Origin: Caprella mutica
Taxonomy: Eukaryota; Arthropoda; Malacostraca; Amphipoda; Caprellidae
DNA length: 64,000 nucleotides
Direction: 5' to 3'
NCBI GenBank assembly: GCA_947561585.1
Contig: CANNZV010001044.1
Location: 1-64,000, forward strand
Of the stretch, positions 1 to 12,420 are shown in pieces; position 1 is the first letter of the stretch, and every line of letters begins with the position of its first letter. The notes under the pieces are model-generated. The model did not search any database, was not told the origin of the DNA, and saw only the letters and a list, made by a program, of their open reading frames with translations. The position numbers were made by a program, and so were the translations under genes.

Positions 1-565
1 CAAGCCTTTGTAACCTGCTATTATCGCTCCAAGCCTTTGTAACCTGCAATTATCGCCCCAAGCCTTTATAACCTGCAATTATCGCTCCAAGCCTTTGTAA
101 CCTGCTATTATCGCTCCAAGCCTTTGTAACCTGCAATTATCGCTCCAAGCCTTTGTAACCTGCAATTATCGCCCCAAGCCTTTATAACCTGCAATTATCG
201 CTCCAAGCCTTTGTAACCTGCTATTATCGCTCCAAGCCTTTGTAACCTGCTATTATCGCTCAAAGCCTTTGTAACCTGCAATTATCGCTCCAAGCCATTG
301 TAACCTGCAATTATCGCCCCAAGCCTTTATAACCTGCAATTATCGCTCAAAGCCTTTGTAACCTGCTATTATCGCCCCAAGCCTTTATAACCTGCAATTA
401 TCGCTCCAAGCCTTTGTAACCTGCTATTATCGCTCCAAGCCTTTGTAACCTGCAATTATCGCTCCAAGCCTTTGTAACCTGCTATTATCGCCCCAAGCCT
501 TTGTAACCTGCTATTATCGCCCCAAGCCTTTGTAACCTGCTATTATCGCCCCAAGCCTTTGTAAC
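1..565. repeat. 29-bp minisatellite array
   Basis: About 19.5 head-to-tail copies of a 29-bp unit beginning caagcctttgtaacctgc and ending attatcgctc. Copies differ at few positions (gctatt or gcaatt, cgctc or cgccc, tttg or ttta). The array starts at base 1, so it continues beyond the window. The variants are interspersed in blocks, which suggests repeated short duplications. No coding potential is seen. Confidence 0.97.
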
Positions 566-656
566 TCTGAAAAAATAAAGAAATGAGAGTAGGAAACAAT
601 GGAGTGTATCTATCAAATATATTTACGTTTACATATAATATTAATAAATCTGTAAT

Positions 657-975
657 CCAAGTATTCCCATTCCAAGTATTCCCATTCCAAGTAATACCAT
701 TCCAAGTATTTCCATTCCAAGTATTCCTATTCCAAGTATTCCCATTTCAAGTATTCCCATTCTAAGTATTCCCATTCCAAGTATTCCCATTCATGTATTC
801 ACATTCCAAGTATTCACATTCCATGTATTCACATTCCAAGTATTCCCATTCCAAGTATTCACATTCCAAGTTTTCCCATTCCAAGTATTCACATTCCAAG
901 TATTTACATTCCAAGTATTCCCATTCCAAGCATTCACATTCCAAATATTCCCATTCCAAGCATTCCCATTCCAAT
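657..975. repeat. 15-bp minisatellite array
   Basis: About 21 copies of the 15-bp unit ccaagtattcccatt, with cac/ccc, atg and tta variants. The unit is a multiple of three and has no in-frame stop in several frames, so open frames of 60-80 codons appear on both strands (ECEYLEWEY-type and HSKYS-type peptides). Those frames are by-products of the array, not genes. Confidence 0.96.
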
Positions 976-1107
976 ATCTCCTTTCGTCAAAAGAATTTTC
1001 ATTTCGATGCTAAAATTCATTTGAATCTCCCCAAGTAAATCCTGGGCTTAAATGACTGCAAAGTTTAGACTCTGTGAGAGAATTTGGATGCAAGGATCGC
1101 ATTGCAG

Positions 1108-1824
1108 GCTATTTACTCCTATTTAATGCTATTTACTCCTATTTAATGCTATTCACTCCTATTTAATGCTATTTAATGCTATTTACTCCTATTTAATGCT
1201 ATTTAATGCTATTTACTCCTATTTAATGCTATTTACTCCTATTTAATGCTCTTAAATGATGCTATTTACTTTTATTTGATGCTATTTACTCCTATTTAAT
1301 GCTATTTACTCGTATTTAATGCTATTCACTCCTATTTAATGCTATTTACTCCTATTTAATGCTATTTAATGCTATATACTCCTATTTAATGCTATTTACT
1401 CCTATTTAATGCTATTTACTCCAATTTAATGCTATTTACTCCTATTTAATGCTATTTACTCCTATTTAATGCTATTTACTCCTATTTAATGCTATTTACT
1501 CCTATTTAATGCTATTTACTCCTATTTAATGCTATTTACTCCTATTTTATGCTATTTAATGCTATTTACTCCTATTTAAAGCCATTAAATAATGCTATTT
1601 ACTCCTATTTAATACCATTAAATAATGCTATTTACTCCTATTTAATGCCATTAAATAATGCTATTTACTCCTATTTAATGCTATTTAATGCTATTTACTC
1701 TTATTTAATGCTATTTAATGCTATTTACTGCTATTTAATGCTATTTACTGCTATTTAATGCTATTTACTCCTATCTAATGCTAATAAATAATGCTATTTA
1801 CTACTATTTAATGCTATTTACTCT
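1108..1824. repeat. 20-bp minisatellite array with 10-bp half-units
   Basis: Roughly 36 copies of tatttactcctatttaatgc. The two 10-bp halves (tatttactcc and tatttaatgc) are related, so the 20-bp unit looks like a dimer of an older decamer. Insertions such as ccattaaataatg appear in several neighbouring units toward the right end, showing spread of a local variant. Together with the two arrays upstream, this makes three unrelated minisatellites within 1.8 kb. Confidence 0.95.
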
Positions 1825-4800
1825 TTAACTTTTTAACTTTTTAAATAAAATATTATATGACAATTTTTTTTATCATCAGAATAACTTTCTCTAACCATAG
1901 CAACAAATAAATAAAAAAATTCTTGTTAGAAAAATAAACAACATAATTTATTTCCTCTTCATTTTCCAACCTGAGGTGTATTTCTCCATTCACAGTCAGT
2001 TATACTTTAAAGTGAATCTCAAACTAATTCAATTCTGGTGTCCAGTCATGATAAATTTATCTGATAATTCAATTTGGATCAAATCCAAAAGAAGCAGCAA
2101 TAAAATATGTCTTTTTAGGAGCTGAAAGAAAGTAACAGAGAAATAGATACCTATATTTATTAGGGAAAAAAGATGCCTTCTTTCTTATGTTTGATTTATT
2201 GTATGAGAACGAGAAATTATATAAAGGTCGAAAGTATTTGATGAAGATAACTAATTTATGTATAATAATTCCTTATTCATCAACAAATTAAAAATGTACA
2301 AATAATATTTATTGAAATATTAATAATTGATATATGATAATATTAATCATCAGGTAGCTACTTGAAATATACACTGATTATTTGTAAATTTAAATATGAT
2401 ACATTCAATTTGAAAATCGTAATTAATAATTCTTTCTATGAATAATATTATAATTAATAATTGAAACCTATTAATTTTAGTATATTGAAAATAGTTGCTG
2501 GAGCCTAAACTAATTTTCCTCAAAACTCTAACTTCGTTTCGGTAAATATTAAATATTTAACAGAAAATATTTAGAGAGCTTCCTTACACTTTCCATTACT
2601 AAATTGACTGATGTTATTTACGTACTGATATGCTTTTGTAGAATTCACTGTATGATTACGAATTATTATACAATTTTTCTAGAGTATTATTTAAATTTAA
2701 CTTTTAAGGATTTTTTTAGGATTCTAGCCACGGCTGTCGGGCTTATGTCTTAACTTTTTTTTTTTTTTTTTTTTTTGTTTAAAAAGACAATATTTTTCCA
2801 TTAAAAACAAGAAGGATAAAATCTTTACAGAAGAGGAAATTCCTTCAGGAACTACGAGTGAGGGGTTGAGTAACTAAACTTCGCATATGTTGCCATCACC
2901 ATCGACTTACCTTGATATTCGATATAACACTTACAAATAGTTTTTAAAACCAAGATATAACTTTTATTACTATGCACATTTTAGTGAATGATTGTAAGTA
3001 AATTACAGAATCGTCGTTTTGCTTCCCAATTCCACCTGATAACACATACGATTTGGGTGGAACGTTATATTTAATTTCCCAATGAGAACCGGAATCATGA
3101 CACACAAGTACTATGAGCTGATGCACCTTAAGACATATGCATTGGTAGTGTTTTAACTTATTTATTAGATTACTAATAAAATAAAATTATTCATTTATGA
3201 AATATGTTTTTATTTATGTTCAAATTCATACAACATTGTGACGATGTAGAGAAACAAGGGCACCTGGGAGTATTCCCTACATTCATTCATTTCTATTATT
3301 ATTATCAAATAATAGAGATAGCATAACAACGAGCTACATCCAAAGAGATTCAAAAGCTAAGTAGCCTATATATTTGGTATGTAAATAGTTTTTATTCGTG
3401 AACAGATTCTTGAAGATATAATGTCAATAGAAAATTACGCTTCATTACTAACCATTCAATAGATCAAACACTTCATGGTAAATTTGGCATAAACTGTTTA
3501 CTAAACTCTGTGTTGTCTATTAGGTATATGAACACTGCTAGTTTTCTATGTTTAAAATCAGGGAGAAAATATTGGTTTTTGAGGGATAACTAGAACAAAA
3601 TTCATGCCGTAGCTATATCGTTTTCTATAATTTAAACGTAGAAAATACTTCATAACTTATGTACTTCATTAGTCTAGTGCTTCATAACGAAGAACTTCAT
3701 AAATCAGGAGTTTTACTGTAGATTAGAAAAACCAGACATGAAGTTAAAAACCAGACATGTATTATCCCTCCTGTGGCTCTTTAATGTTTCTAAAAGAAAC
3801 ATTAAAGAGAACATCAAACCTTGTTATTGGAATATAGAAAGTGAAATTGTATTTATTAAACATCAAAATAAGAAATATAATTTATTTCATTGTTAATTTT
3901 TTTGCTTTGAAGGTTTATCAGTTGAAGGTGATTTTTTTACATTTTTTTTAGTTTTAAATGCTAAGACTTTTCTCCCTATTCTCATTTTTAATTTTTTTAA
4001 CATAGAAAAGTTGCAATTGGACAAAATATTTGAAACTCTTATTTACTGTTCGGCAGATTTTGCAGCTCACGACTAACAATTTTCCTTTGCCTAACTTTAG
4101 TTTCAATTTGAATTTATTTATATATTTTTTAGATCACCGTTACTGATTTTATATTAGAATATTCTAAAGATATTGGATGTCTAGGTTGAAGTGACAATAA
4201 CAAGATGCGAATTTAATTCATAGATAAAAATTTCTATATATTACAATTAGTGAACAAGCATTAAAATAGATTGGTGTTATGCTGTTTTATAATAATTACC
4301 TATTAAATTTTTCATCTGTTATTTAACCGATAATTTATTACTCTACATTAATATTGCAGTCTCCATCTTATTAGCATATCGAATATCTTGAAATCTCTTT
4401 CTATATTTTAGTTTCTGTTGCTAGATTCACTTCAATGCCATTCACTCAATCTAATTTCTGTGTGTTTATCGTCATGGCAACGGTATGTTAATTAATTCGA
4501 AGCGATTGAAATCAATATATTTATTTATATTGTTCATAAATCATAATTAATTCGCCAATAATTCGTAACTAATAACTAAAATGAATTTACTACCATGGAT
4601 AAAGTGTTTATATGATTTTTCAGATGATTTAACCTAAAATTTCACGAAAATTAACGCTTGCAAATATGTAGAATTTGGCTCGGAAACATGAAGAAAATTT
4701 TTTAATATCCAAAATAAAATTGAATTTATATAAATGTTTCTTTTCCTGGAAAATAACATCATTATTAAAATTGATAATATAGTTGCTTTATAACCTCTAT
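1825..4800. other. AT-rich region without a recognisable gene
   Basis: Apart from the inverted-repeat arm at 2014-2220 this stretch holds only AT-rich sequence, a run of about 25 T at 2752-2776 (a possible retroposon tail or slippage tract) and short open frames with AT-driven composition. The 60-codon frame on the minus strand at 2944-3126 has no recognisable motif. I see no gene here. Confidence 0.6.
2014..2220 (+). repeat. dispersed repeat D, copy 1 (inverted partner at 15935-16141)
   Basis: About 207 bp that reappear in reverse complement 13.7 kb to the right with only a handful of differences. The match runs from aatctcaaactaattcaatt through the agcagcaataaaatatg segment to gagaaatta and stops abruptly on both sides. 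The termini do not form an obvious inverted repeat, so the class of element is unknown. The high identity implies recent duplication. Confidence 0.85.
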
Positions 4801-6180
4801 TGCATTTCCTGCATTGTCGAATTTGCGTTAGAAGAACAGTCCCAAATTGGCGAACAGAGCGTCAAAAGACAGTCTGATTCACTCTGTTGAATTGCAGACA
4901 GTACAACTTGTTAAGGAGAAGATATTCTCAACTTGTAATAGAAATCACATGCGGGCAAAGTTAAAACAAGTAACTAGGGACCATTTTGGATAATAAAATT
5001 TACACATTTACATTGGTTTATGAATATATTTTTTCAAAATGGTGTAAAATAGATTGGGATAATTATGACAATCTATTGATTGAGAGAACTAAGAGAGAGG
5101 CGGTAAAAGATGATGCTGAAATTATAAAAATGAACCTAGTACATATGGAGCATCAGTTTTTAATATAAACTGAGATTCAAAATGATCAAACACATATTTG
5201 TAAAAATTATTGATAAATATCCAAATTTTGAACAGTTAGGTGATTCATTGTTATTTTTATTATGTAAATTATTAGCACAGAGTGAAGATACAAAATCTAT
5301 AAAAAAAACTAGAAATTAGAAATACAGGCAATTTTCATGCTGATTAATCTATATGAAAGGTTGTGTTCTCATAAATTACACCAATTAACTTATTGGTTTA
5401 AATTTTATATTGGAAAACATTGACTCCATTTTCTGTCTTGTAATCTGTCATTGCACTTTAACTAATTAGTTGGAACAAACGAGAACACTGATTCACAACT
5501 AGAAACTGTGATTCTGATTCGTAACTAGAAACTGTGACTCTGATTTAAGCTAGAAACTGCGATTCTGATTCGTAACTAGAAACTGTGATTCTGATTCGTA
5601 ACTAGAAACTGTGACTCTGATTCGTAACTAGAAACTGTGACTATGATTCGTAACTAGAAACTGTGACTCTGATTCACAACTAGAAACTGTGATTCTGATT
5701 CGTAACTAGAAACTGTGACTTTGATTCGTAACTTGAAAACTGTGACTCTGATTCGTAACAACTAGAATCTAACTGGGACATTTGTTCACAATGGAAATTA
5801 TTTCAAACTATGAAATTTTTGGATAATCAAATTACATATAATAAAGATAAATTTGAATATTCTAATGTAGTAGTAGAAGTGCAACAGAAAAATAACGAGC
5901 TGAAAAATTGTGTAACTAAACTATGATTACCATTATTATCTGTTTCATTATCTCTATCTTTGTGATTTCAGTTACAATTCTGATTAAAGGCTGTTGTACG
6001 AATGATTTCAAAGTAACAGAATCGTGTGAAAGAAAGAGAAGGAGATTCAAATTCAGAGAGTTTACTTTTAATTTGAGTGACACAATAAAATCCAATTACC
6101 TTCCCTAACTTTGGTGATGACAAATGAAGTCTTGGTAGTTAGTCCTATCTTTTAATTAAGACTCAATCTCACTCATTGTA
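4801..6180 (+). repeat. dispersed repeat family A, copy 1
   Basis: Block sharing several collinear segments with 33369-35442. These are a ~170-bp left segment containing gaacagtcccaaattggc, a short segment around gatgatgctgaaa, a segment around aactaattag, and a ~225-bp right segment starting near tctatctttgt and ending actcattgta. A third partial copy lies at 55985-56175 on the minus strand. This copy carries a 26-bp tandem array in its middle (5488-5766). Short open frames at 4986-5168 and 5923-6108 lie inside it; the second is disrupted by a one-base indel in copy 2, so it does not look conserved as a protein. Confidence 0.8.
5488..5766. repeat. 26-bp minisatellite inside family A
   Basis: About ten to eleven copies of a 26-bp unit containing actagaaactgtgactctga, spaced exactly 26 bp in the first copies, with small indels in the last two. 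Copy 2 of family A has no array at the corresponding point, and the minus-strand copy near 56.0 kb has two to four degenerate units. Array length therefore varies between copies of one element. Confidence 0.93.
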
Positions 6181-7176
6181 TCCTGAAACTGAAAAAATAG
6201 AAATGAATGAAGACAAGTACACTCTCAGATTTCATTAACATGTTCTCGAGATGAAATAATTGAGATTTAGTGGATCGCAAAGGGATTTTGTGCTTGGTAA
6301 GTGTTCTTACTTGATTGACCGACAATATAATTGCAAGTTGGCTATATTATTAATATACTTCACAACTTCCTTTTTATCTCCTATAATTTATCTATTTGTA
6401 CTGATTTCGTTAATAGGATGACCTAAAATGCTGATACCATGTTATTGGATTCTAATAGATGCTTTATTTATCAATAAATTATATTCATCTTAACAAACAT
6501 AAATCATTCGATTTAACAGCATTCCAATATCTACACACAACCCCATGGAACCTATGGGCTATCACAACTCATTTTGTGATTCCATTCATATCGCCATCAA
6601 TTATGTATACATAACAGAATTACAATGCACATTTCTAGAGCTACCTATAAGTCTCTGTAAGATGTTCATCAACACTAAGAAAGAATTGAGAGTCAAGTCA
6701 ATCTGATTCATCGTTTGAGTCAAGGTTGGCAAAACTCCAATATTGGAGTCTTTTTTCTTAATTGACTCTACCTGAGTCAATCTGACTGTGAATTAGGAGT
6801 CAATTTGAATAAATATGACTTGTTTTTGAGTAAAATATTAGGATAATCAAATCGACTCACATTTCCGAGCCGGTTTGGGACAAAGTGAAAACTCAAATTT
6901 TAAGTCAATTTGACTCGTATTTTTTCTTCAGTGAACATTGTTAGTAACTAACGAGTCTGTCACTCCACGCTACTCCTCCTCTCAGTCTCTCGTTATTGCT
7001 TCTCTCATCCTACGGTGATCATCAGGGATAAACAACTACGATGCCTAATATCTGAGCCATAAACAATATTAAGATCATAGCCATCTGCTGAGTTATATCT
7101 TAGCCATTTACTGCCTTAGACAATCTGCAGAAAAATTTCAATTCAAATTATCAATCACATTACTTGATGTGTCGTT
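6181..7176. other. AT-rich region with gagtca repeats, no gene seen
   Basis: Between 6690 and 6920 the word gagtca or its complement tgactc recurs many times in irregular spacing, including two TGAGTCA (AP-1-type) words. The recurrence looks like a degenerate tandem repeat rather than a designed regulatory cluster. Nothing else is recognisable. Confidence 0.5.
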
Positions 7177-7766
7177 AATGTGTTTCTCTCATCCCTCCTG
7201 TGGCTGAATGTTCCCCTCGAGGTGATATTCTCTTTTCCCTCCTGTGGCTGAATGTTCCCCTCGAGGTGATATTCTCTTATCCCTCCTGTGGCGGAATGTT
7301 CCCCTCGAGGTGATATTCTCTTATCCCTCCTGTGGCTGAATGTTCCCCTCGAGGTGATATTCTCTTATCCCTCCTGTGGCTGAATGTTCCCCTCGAGGTG
7401 ATATTCTCTTATCCCTCCTGTGGCTGAATGTTCCCCTCGAGGTGATATTCTCTTATCCCTCCTGTGGCGGAATGTTCCCCTCGAGGTGATATTCTCTTAT
7501 CCCTCCTGTGGCTGAATGTTCCCCTCGAGGTGATATTCTCTTATCCCTCCTGTGGCTGAATGTTCCCCTCGAGGTGATATTCTCTTATCCCTCCTGTGGC
7601 GGAATGTTCCCCTCGAGGTGATATTCTCTTCCGTCACACAATCGCTACCATAAATTCACTCTCTGATCTCCAGGCAGTGTTTCTGATGACAAAATATACA
7701 TAAATTTATTGGCAGCAATGCACAATGTCTTGAAAACTGATAGGAAATTGATTCAATGGAGGGAAT
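7177..7766 (+). repeat. dispersed repeat family C, copy 1, carrying a 44-bp array
   Basis: Unit made of a short left edge (aatgtgtttctct), a 44-bp tandem array (7191-7630) and a 136-bp right flank starting ccgtcacacaatcgctacc and ending attcaatggagggaat. The same arrangement with the same edges recurs at 38448-38949. The right flanks differ at about three positions out of 136 by eye. Sequence outside these limits is unrelated between the two loci, so the array travelled as part of a mobile unit. Confidence 0.88.
7191..7630. repeat. 44-bp minisatellite, 10 copies
   Basis: Exactly ten 44-bp units (440 bp). Each contains ccctcctgtggctgaatg followed by ttcccctcgaggtgatattc, so each carries a CTCGAG palindrome. 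A ctg/cgg variant (gcggaatg) recurs in three of the ten units, suggesting duplication of multi-unit blocks. The base composition is far more GC-rich than the surroundings. Confidence 0.97.
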
Positions 7767-8169
7767 AGAAGATCGAGTTGATATTTCAGTGACGAAAAAT
7801 TTAATAATTTATATAAGAACACAAATATACTATAAGAATTGGGTGTTTTTCCATTCCTATTTCATAATTCAGTGTATCTAATTTAAATGATATTCAAAAA
7901 ATATTTTGGAACGAAATATGTGGATGATGCTTCCATAGGTGAGTTTCACATATCATGGACATACACACAGTATTCGGAAAGTGAGTGTCATCATAGGTCA
8001 TTATAGGTCAATGAGTAATTTCTAAAAGTCGGATTGGTTCATGAAGCATGTCTAAACCCACTGTCCGAGTACTGCTCTAGTCAATATGTACTTCTTTAGA
8101 TGTAGATAGCCAGTCTCAAAGAATAGGTTTGGGTGCTCGATATGAATACCAATCAGATGCTACAGTATT

Positions 8170-8724
8170 CGAATACCAAACATTCGAATACCAAACATTC
8201 GAATACCAAACATTCGAATACCAAACATTCGAATACCAAACATTCGAATACCAAACATTCGAATACCAAACATTCGAATACCAAACATTCGAATACCAAA
8301 CATTCGAATACCAAACATTCGAATACCAAACATTCGAATACCAAACATTCGAATACCAAACATTCGAATACCAAACATTCGAATACCAAACATTCGAATA
8401 CCAAACATTCGAATACCAAACATTCGAATACCAAACATTCGAATACCAAACATTCGAATACCAAACATTCGAATACCAAACATTCGAATACCAAACATTC
8501 GAATACCAAACATTCGAATACCAAACATTCGAATACCAAACATTCGAATACCAAACATTCGAATACCAAACATTCGAATACCAAACATTCGAATACCAAA
8601 CATTCGAATACCAAACATTCGAATACCAAACATTCGAATACCAAACATTCGAATACCAAACATTCGAATACCAAACATTCGAATACCAAACATTCGAATA
8701 CCAAACATTCGAATACCAAACATT
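8170..8724. repeat. 15-bp minisatellite, 37 identical copies
   Basis: Thirty-seven copies of cgaataccaaacatt with no difference that I can see, each containing the TTCGAA palindrome at the junction. Fifteen is a multiple of three and the unit lacks stops in four frames, so ~190-210-codon frames appear on both strands (TFEYQ, SNTKH, FECLV, MFGIR repeats). None has a supporting gene structure. Perfect homogeneity points to very recent expansion, or to an assembler having replicated one unit. Confidence 0.97.
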
Positions 8725-9637
8725 CGAAAAAGAACTGAGTTACAATGAGTAGGTATATCACGTATGTAGATAATGTATCAAATTCCCAGAGGAAAAGTTA
8801 TGGTGGTGTCATAGAAGATTGAGAAAGTGATCTTCTAATTTATCTATTTTCGGGAACATTTTCTAGCTCTCAAGATTAAATTATTGGAATTCCAGCTTAC
8901 TAGTAATTGGAATTCATAATTACTAGTAATAAATATATAGATATATCTTTAAACAAATAAAAACAATTTATGAAAAAAATAGGCAAATAAATGAAAACAA
9001 GAGAAATATTACATCCAAAATGTATAAAAAATACTACAAATTATATTACAAATTATAATGATTACCTATGAAAATTTGCATTCTGTATTTAACACACATC
9101 TGGCAATTGGTACTTTACCTTACTAACTATGAATAAATGGAAAATATTATTCAATTTACCATCACTTTGATTGTGTCCCGTATATGGGAGTACTGTAGTC
9201 GATATAGATTTAATTATAGCTTTAATTAATTAATAATGATTATTGGATTATTGGTTAATTAGTTTATTATATTAAATGGGAACAGTACTATGATTTTACC
9301 TGATTTATTGCATTTAATTACAAACACTTTTCTTCAAACACACAATTATGTACATGAAGTAGAGATTTATGTACATATACATGCATTTGTACCTCAATAT
9401 GTATTAATTAAATATTCCACTAATTTACACATACAATATAGTAATTTGATCATATAATAATAAATGAGTAATAATTTTTTTTATTTATTCATAACCAAAT
9501 AGTAAACTATGTAGCAATTCAAATAATTCAAATTTGCTCGATTATCATTTTAGTAATTTGATTTCTCTCTCTATACACGTGAGTTAATTCCAGCGAACTA
9601 TTCTGTCTACTCAATCTGTTTAATTACAGAATTGTTA

Positions 9638-9728
9638 AAACGTTCTCTTATTGTTATGAACAACAGCGCCAACAGTTCTCTAATTGTTATGAACAACAGC
9701 GCCAACAGTTCTCTAATTGTTATGAAAG
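9638..9728. repeat. 36-bp tandem repeat, ~2.5 copies
   Basis: Unit containing gttctctaattgttatgaac and aacagcgccaaca, repeated two full times plus a partial copy. It is a short local duplication with no sign of function. Confidence 0.85.
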
Positions 9729-10117
9729 CTCTGAAGTTTGGACAAACTTTAACTGTTCGCTTTATTTTGTAATGAAAACAGAATGAATGGAAGTTAATTT
9801 GATGTATTTTCATCATTCAAACGTGGAAATTTCTTCATATATTTATAGGAGAGAAGGCAATTCTATTTGAAAAAATTAAATAATATTTTGATTTCCAAAT
9901 AAGTATTATTTTGTCACATGATTAATTAAAAGTTAGCAACCTGAATTATTCCTACATCATGAAATGGATACTCATTTAAAATGTAAATGGTTCTGTAAAT
10001 ACAAAAGAAAAAGCCCATATTAATAACTGGTCATCATCACAGTTCACTAATGTTCTCATTAAATCTAAGCATCTCTCTTTTATGACATGAATTGCTGTAC
10101 GCTTGGGAATTACCAGC

Positions 10118-10227
10118 AAACAGTGCCATCAATGGTTAGTCAGAGAGAAATATTTTGCCGTCAATTCAGTGCCAGCAATGGTGAGTCAGAGAGAAACATT
10201 TTGCTGTTAGTTCAGTGCCAGCAATTG
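10118..10227. repeat. ~52-bp tandem repeat, ~2 copies
   Basis: Two diverged units built around cagtgccagcaatggt and gtcagagagaaa, followed by a third partial agtgccagcaattgtg. It appears to be an old local duplication. Confidence 0.75.
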
Positions 10228-10974
10228 TGATTTGTTGTATCATTTTTAAATATTTTTATTTTGAAGTTCAAAGTATCACAGAGGTTAACATATAGTAGAG
10301 ATATAATTATTATTATAAAAGGTGCATCGGAAGTAAAGGCTGTAATTTTTCAATGTACTATTACTGTTCATTACTTCTTGTTGGTAACTTCAGCTAACTA
10401 ACTCATAAAGCGGTGGTAAATAAATTGAATGATGAACTGTAATATTAATTCTTATGATGATATAATTCAATGGCAAAAGTTAATTTTATTCATTAATTAA
10501 TTTTGAAAACTTTAATTGAAATACTATAATTTAAACAGATTTTATTAGAAATGAACTCTGCTATAAATGCTAACTTTAACTTTTTGGCTCCTGTTGTTTA
10601 TAAACAATTAACTTAATATTGATACAAATGGCATAGAATAGAACAAATGAGGATCACAATAAAAGTTCTTGTATAACTTATCTGTGTTCATGAAAATATT
10701 TAAGAAATTAAACAAAATTATCCGCAGCAAATTAAATAACCAAAGATAAAAAAATAAACTTGTGCTACTGATTCAGAAGTTTAAAATGTCATTAGAAATG
10801 TGAAGAATTTATATTAAATTATTATTATTCAAAAATAAAATCGAAAGGTAAAGCATATTTAGACCTAATTTCAATGAAAATTTGATCACTCACACCGCAA
10901 TAACCTCCCAAGTTGTCAATGTATTGATATAAATATTAATTTGATTTCAACATAAAGCTCACATTACTTTCCCC

Positions 10975-11090
10975 GTTTCCCAACAGCGCAGCAAAGCGTT
11001 AAATTTTCTCTGTTTTTATCTTAAAATTCCATGCAGCGCCTCTTCTCTTCGGAAGAGGAATGTAAACAAACAAAGAGCAAAAGGAAAGAG
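10975..11090 (+). repeat. dispersed repeat family G, copy 1
   Basis: Contains agcgttaaattttctctg and ggaagaggaatgtaaacaaa, and matches in reverse complement the segment at 41940-42105 with indels. This is a more GC-rich island than its surroundings. The divergence indicates an old interspersed repeat of unknown class. Confidence 0.5.
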
Positions 11091-12230
11091 GAAAAGGAAT
11101 GTAATAGTATTGTTCCATCTTTTATATGGAGCGATAATTAATTCTCAGATAGAAGAAATCGTGCAATTTTACATCGTAATTATATTTCCAATTAGTGCTG
11201 TAATATTTATTACATTTGGCGGTTGTTCGGATTAAAATTAGGGATATTAAAAAGCAGATAAAGTCTACGGATATTGCTAAGAATATTTCATTTACTTTTC
11301 TATTCATGAAGTTCCATTAAAAACTCTCCAATTGAAAAAGAATTAATTACTTAAATATCTGATCTAGAAAACAGAATAAATCAGTTTTAATTTATTAATA
11401 AAATTAGTAACTTATAATCAATGTTACCTTACGAATATTAATTTGATTCATATTTATTATATATTTGTACAATAACTATACAATAAAGAAAACAATGATA
11501 CTTTCAATTTTACTCTAAGATAGTGTTTCGTTATTTTTCAACAAAATAGATAGATGTTTTCAAATATATTGTTGTAGCTTACATTATTGGCTTAATCATT
11601 TTGAATAAATTGTAAGAAAAAGATTGCATTGTAAATATTCATTTTTAGACACAGAATTGAAAAAAATAAAAAAATGAAAGGTAAAACTAAAAATATTAAA
11701 CATTTAGCCTCTCTAGCGGTAAATTTTTGAGCTACAAATAGGATACAAAAATAATCAGTATTTTAAGATTTTAAAGTATATATAAATGAATCAAAAATAC
11801 ATGTCTTGTGTTTATCTTGCAAATGAGCGATATTACGATGGAACTATTAAAGTATCTTGAATGTATAACTGATAGAGAGTGAATGATATTCCTTTTCATA
11901 ACAATCGTTATCGTTGATAATATTATCGGTTTTCAATAGTGACAAGTATACTAACGACCAAAATATTGGTAAGGTATCTAGTCAAGTAGAAAAAATATCG
12001 CTTGAATTGCTTTCTAAATATCGACTGTAAGCAAATTATTTTATTGTAGAATATTAATGAGTGATTAATTTATTAGTAAAAATAATTAATGACATTCTTT
12101 TTAAATTTGAGAAAGATTTTAATCTTTGTATATTTGTTATTATCATCGGAGCATCTATATTGTTTATCTCCCAATATACTTACCATAACTTATAATTGAT
12201 CAGGATATTTTTGGTACATATGAAAATTTC

Positions 12231-12420
12231 CACAGTCAATATTGTCACCATTGACTGAAACTTTGGTTGCTCTCAACAACCAACCAAATATGATATTGCT
12301 GCTAAAATATAGCGACGAGCTGCAATCCATTTCATAGAGAGAATGTCTTCCTTCAACAGTTAGGAAATAGCAAATAAAAACTTATTTACAATTTCCTGTC
12401 TTATTTAGACAAGATGGCGA
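12231..12420 (+). repeat. dispersed repeat family B, copy 1
   Basis: About 190 bp from tttccacagtcaatattgtc through tttggttgctctcaacaacc and tatagcgacgagctgcaatc to agacaagatggc. It is matched closely by 34626-34812 in the same orientation and by a more diverged partial copy at 55700-55800 on the minus strand. I see no terminal inverted repeats or tail. It is probably a short non-autonomous element. Confidence 0.85.

Larger units (their letters stand above)
8725..12230. other. AT-rich intergenic DNA, no gene seen
   Basis: Mostly A/T-rich unique sequence. It contains two short tandem duplications (9638-9728 and 10118-10227, listed separately) and the family G repeat at 10975-11090. The short open frames have AT-driven composition and no splice-site support. 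Confidence 0.55.

Noticed and set aside
1..565. Telomere-like terminal repeat because the array begins at base 1
   Set aside because: The 29-bp unit is not a telomeric repeat type and other arrays follow internally. The array is simply cut by the window edge.
5923..6108. Small membrane protein shared by two loci
   Set aside because: The frame starts with a hydrophobic segment and part recurs near 35215, but copy 2 has a one-base indel and the changes are not conservative. It is better explained as part of dispersed family A.
7191..7630. CRISPR-like regular repeats
   Set aside because: The 44-bp units abut with no unique spacers, and the surrounding DNA is eukaryotic, so it is a minisatellite.
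8129..8761. Four overlapping ~190-210-codon open frames
   Set aside because: All are translations of the same perfect 15-bp array in different frames and strands. A stop-free 15-bp unit gives this automatically.
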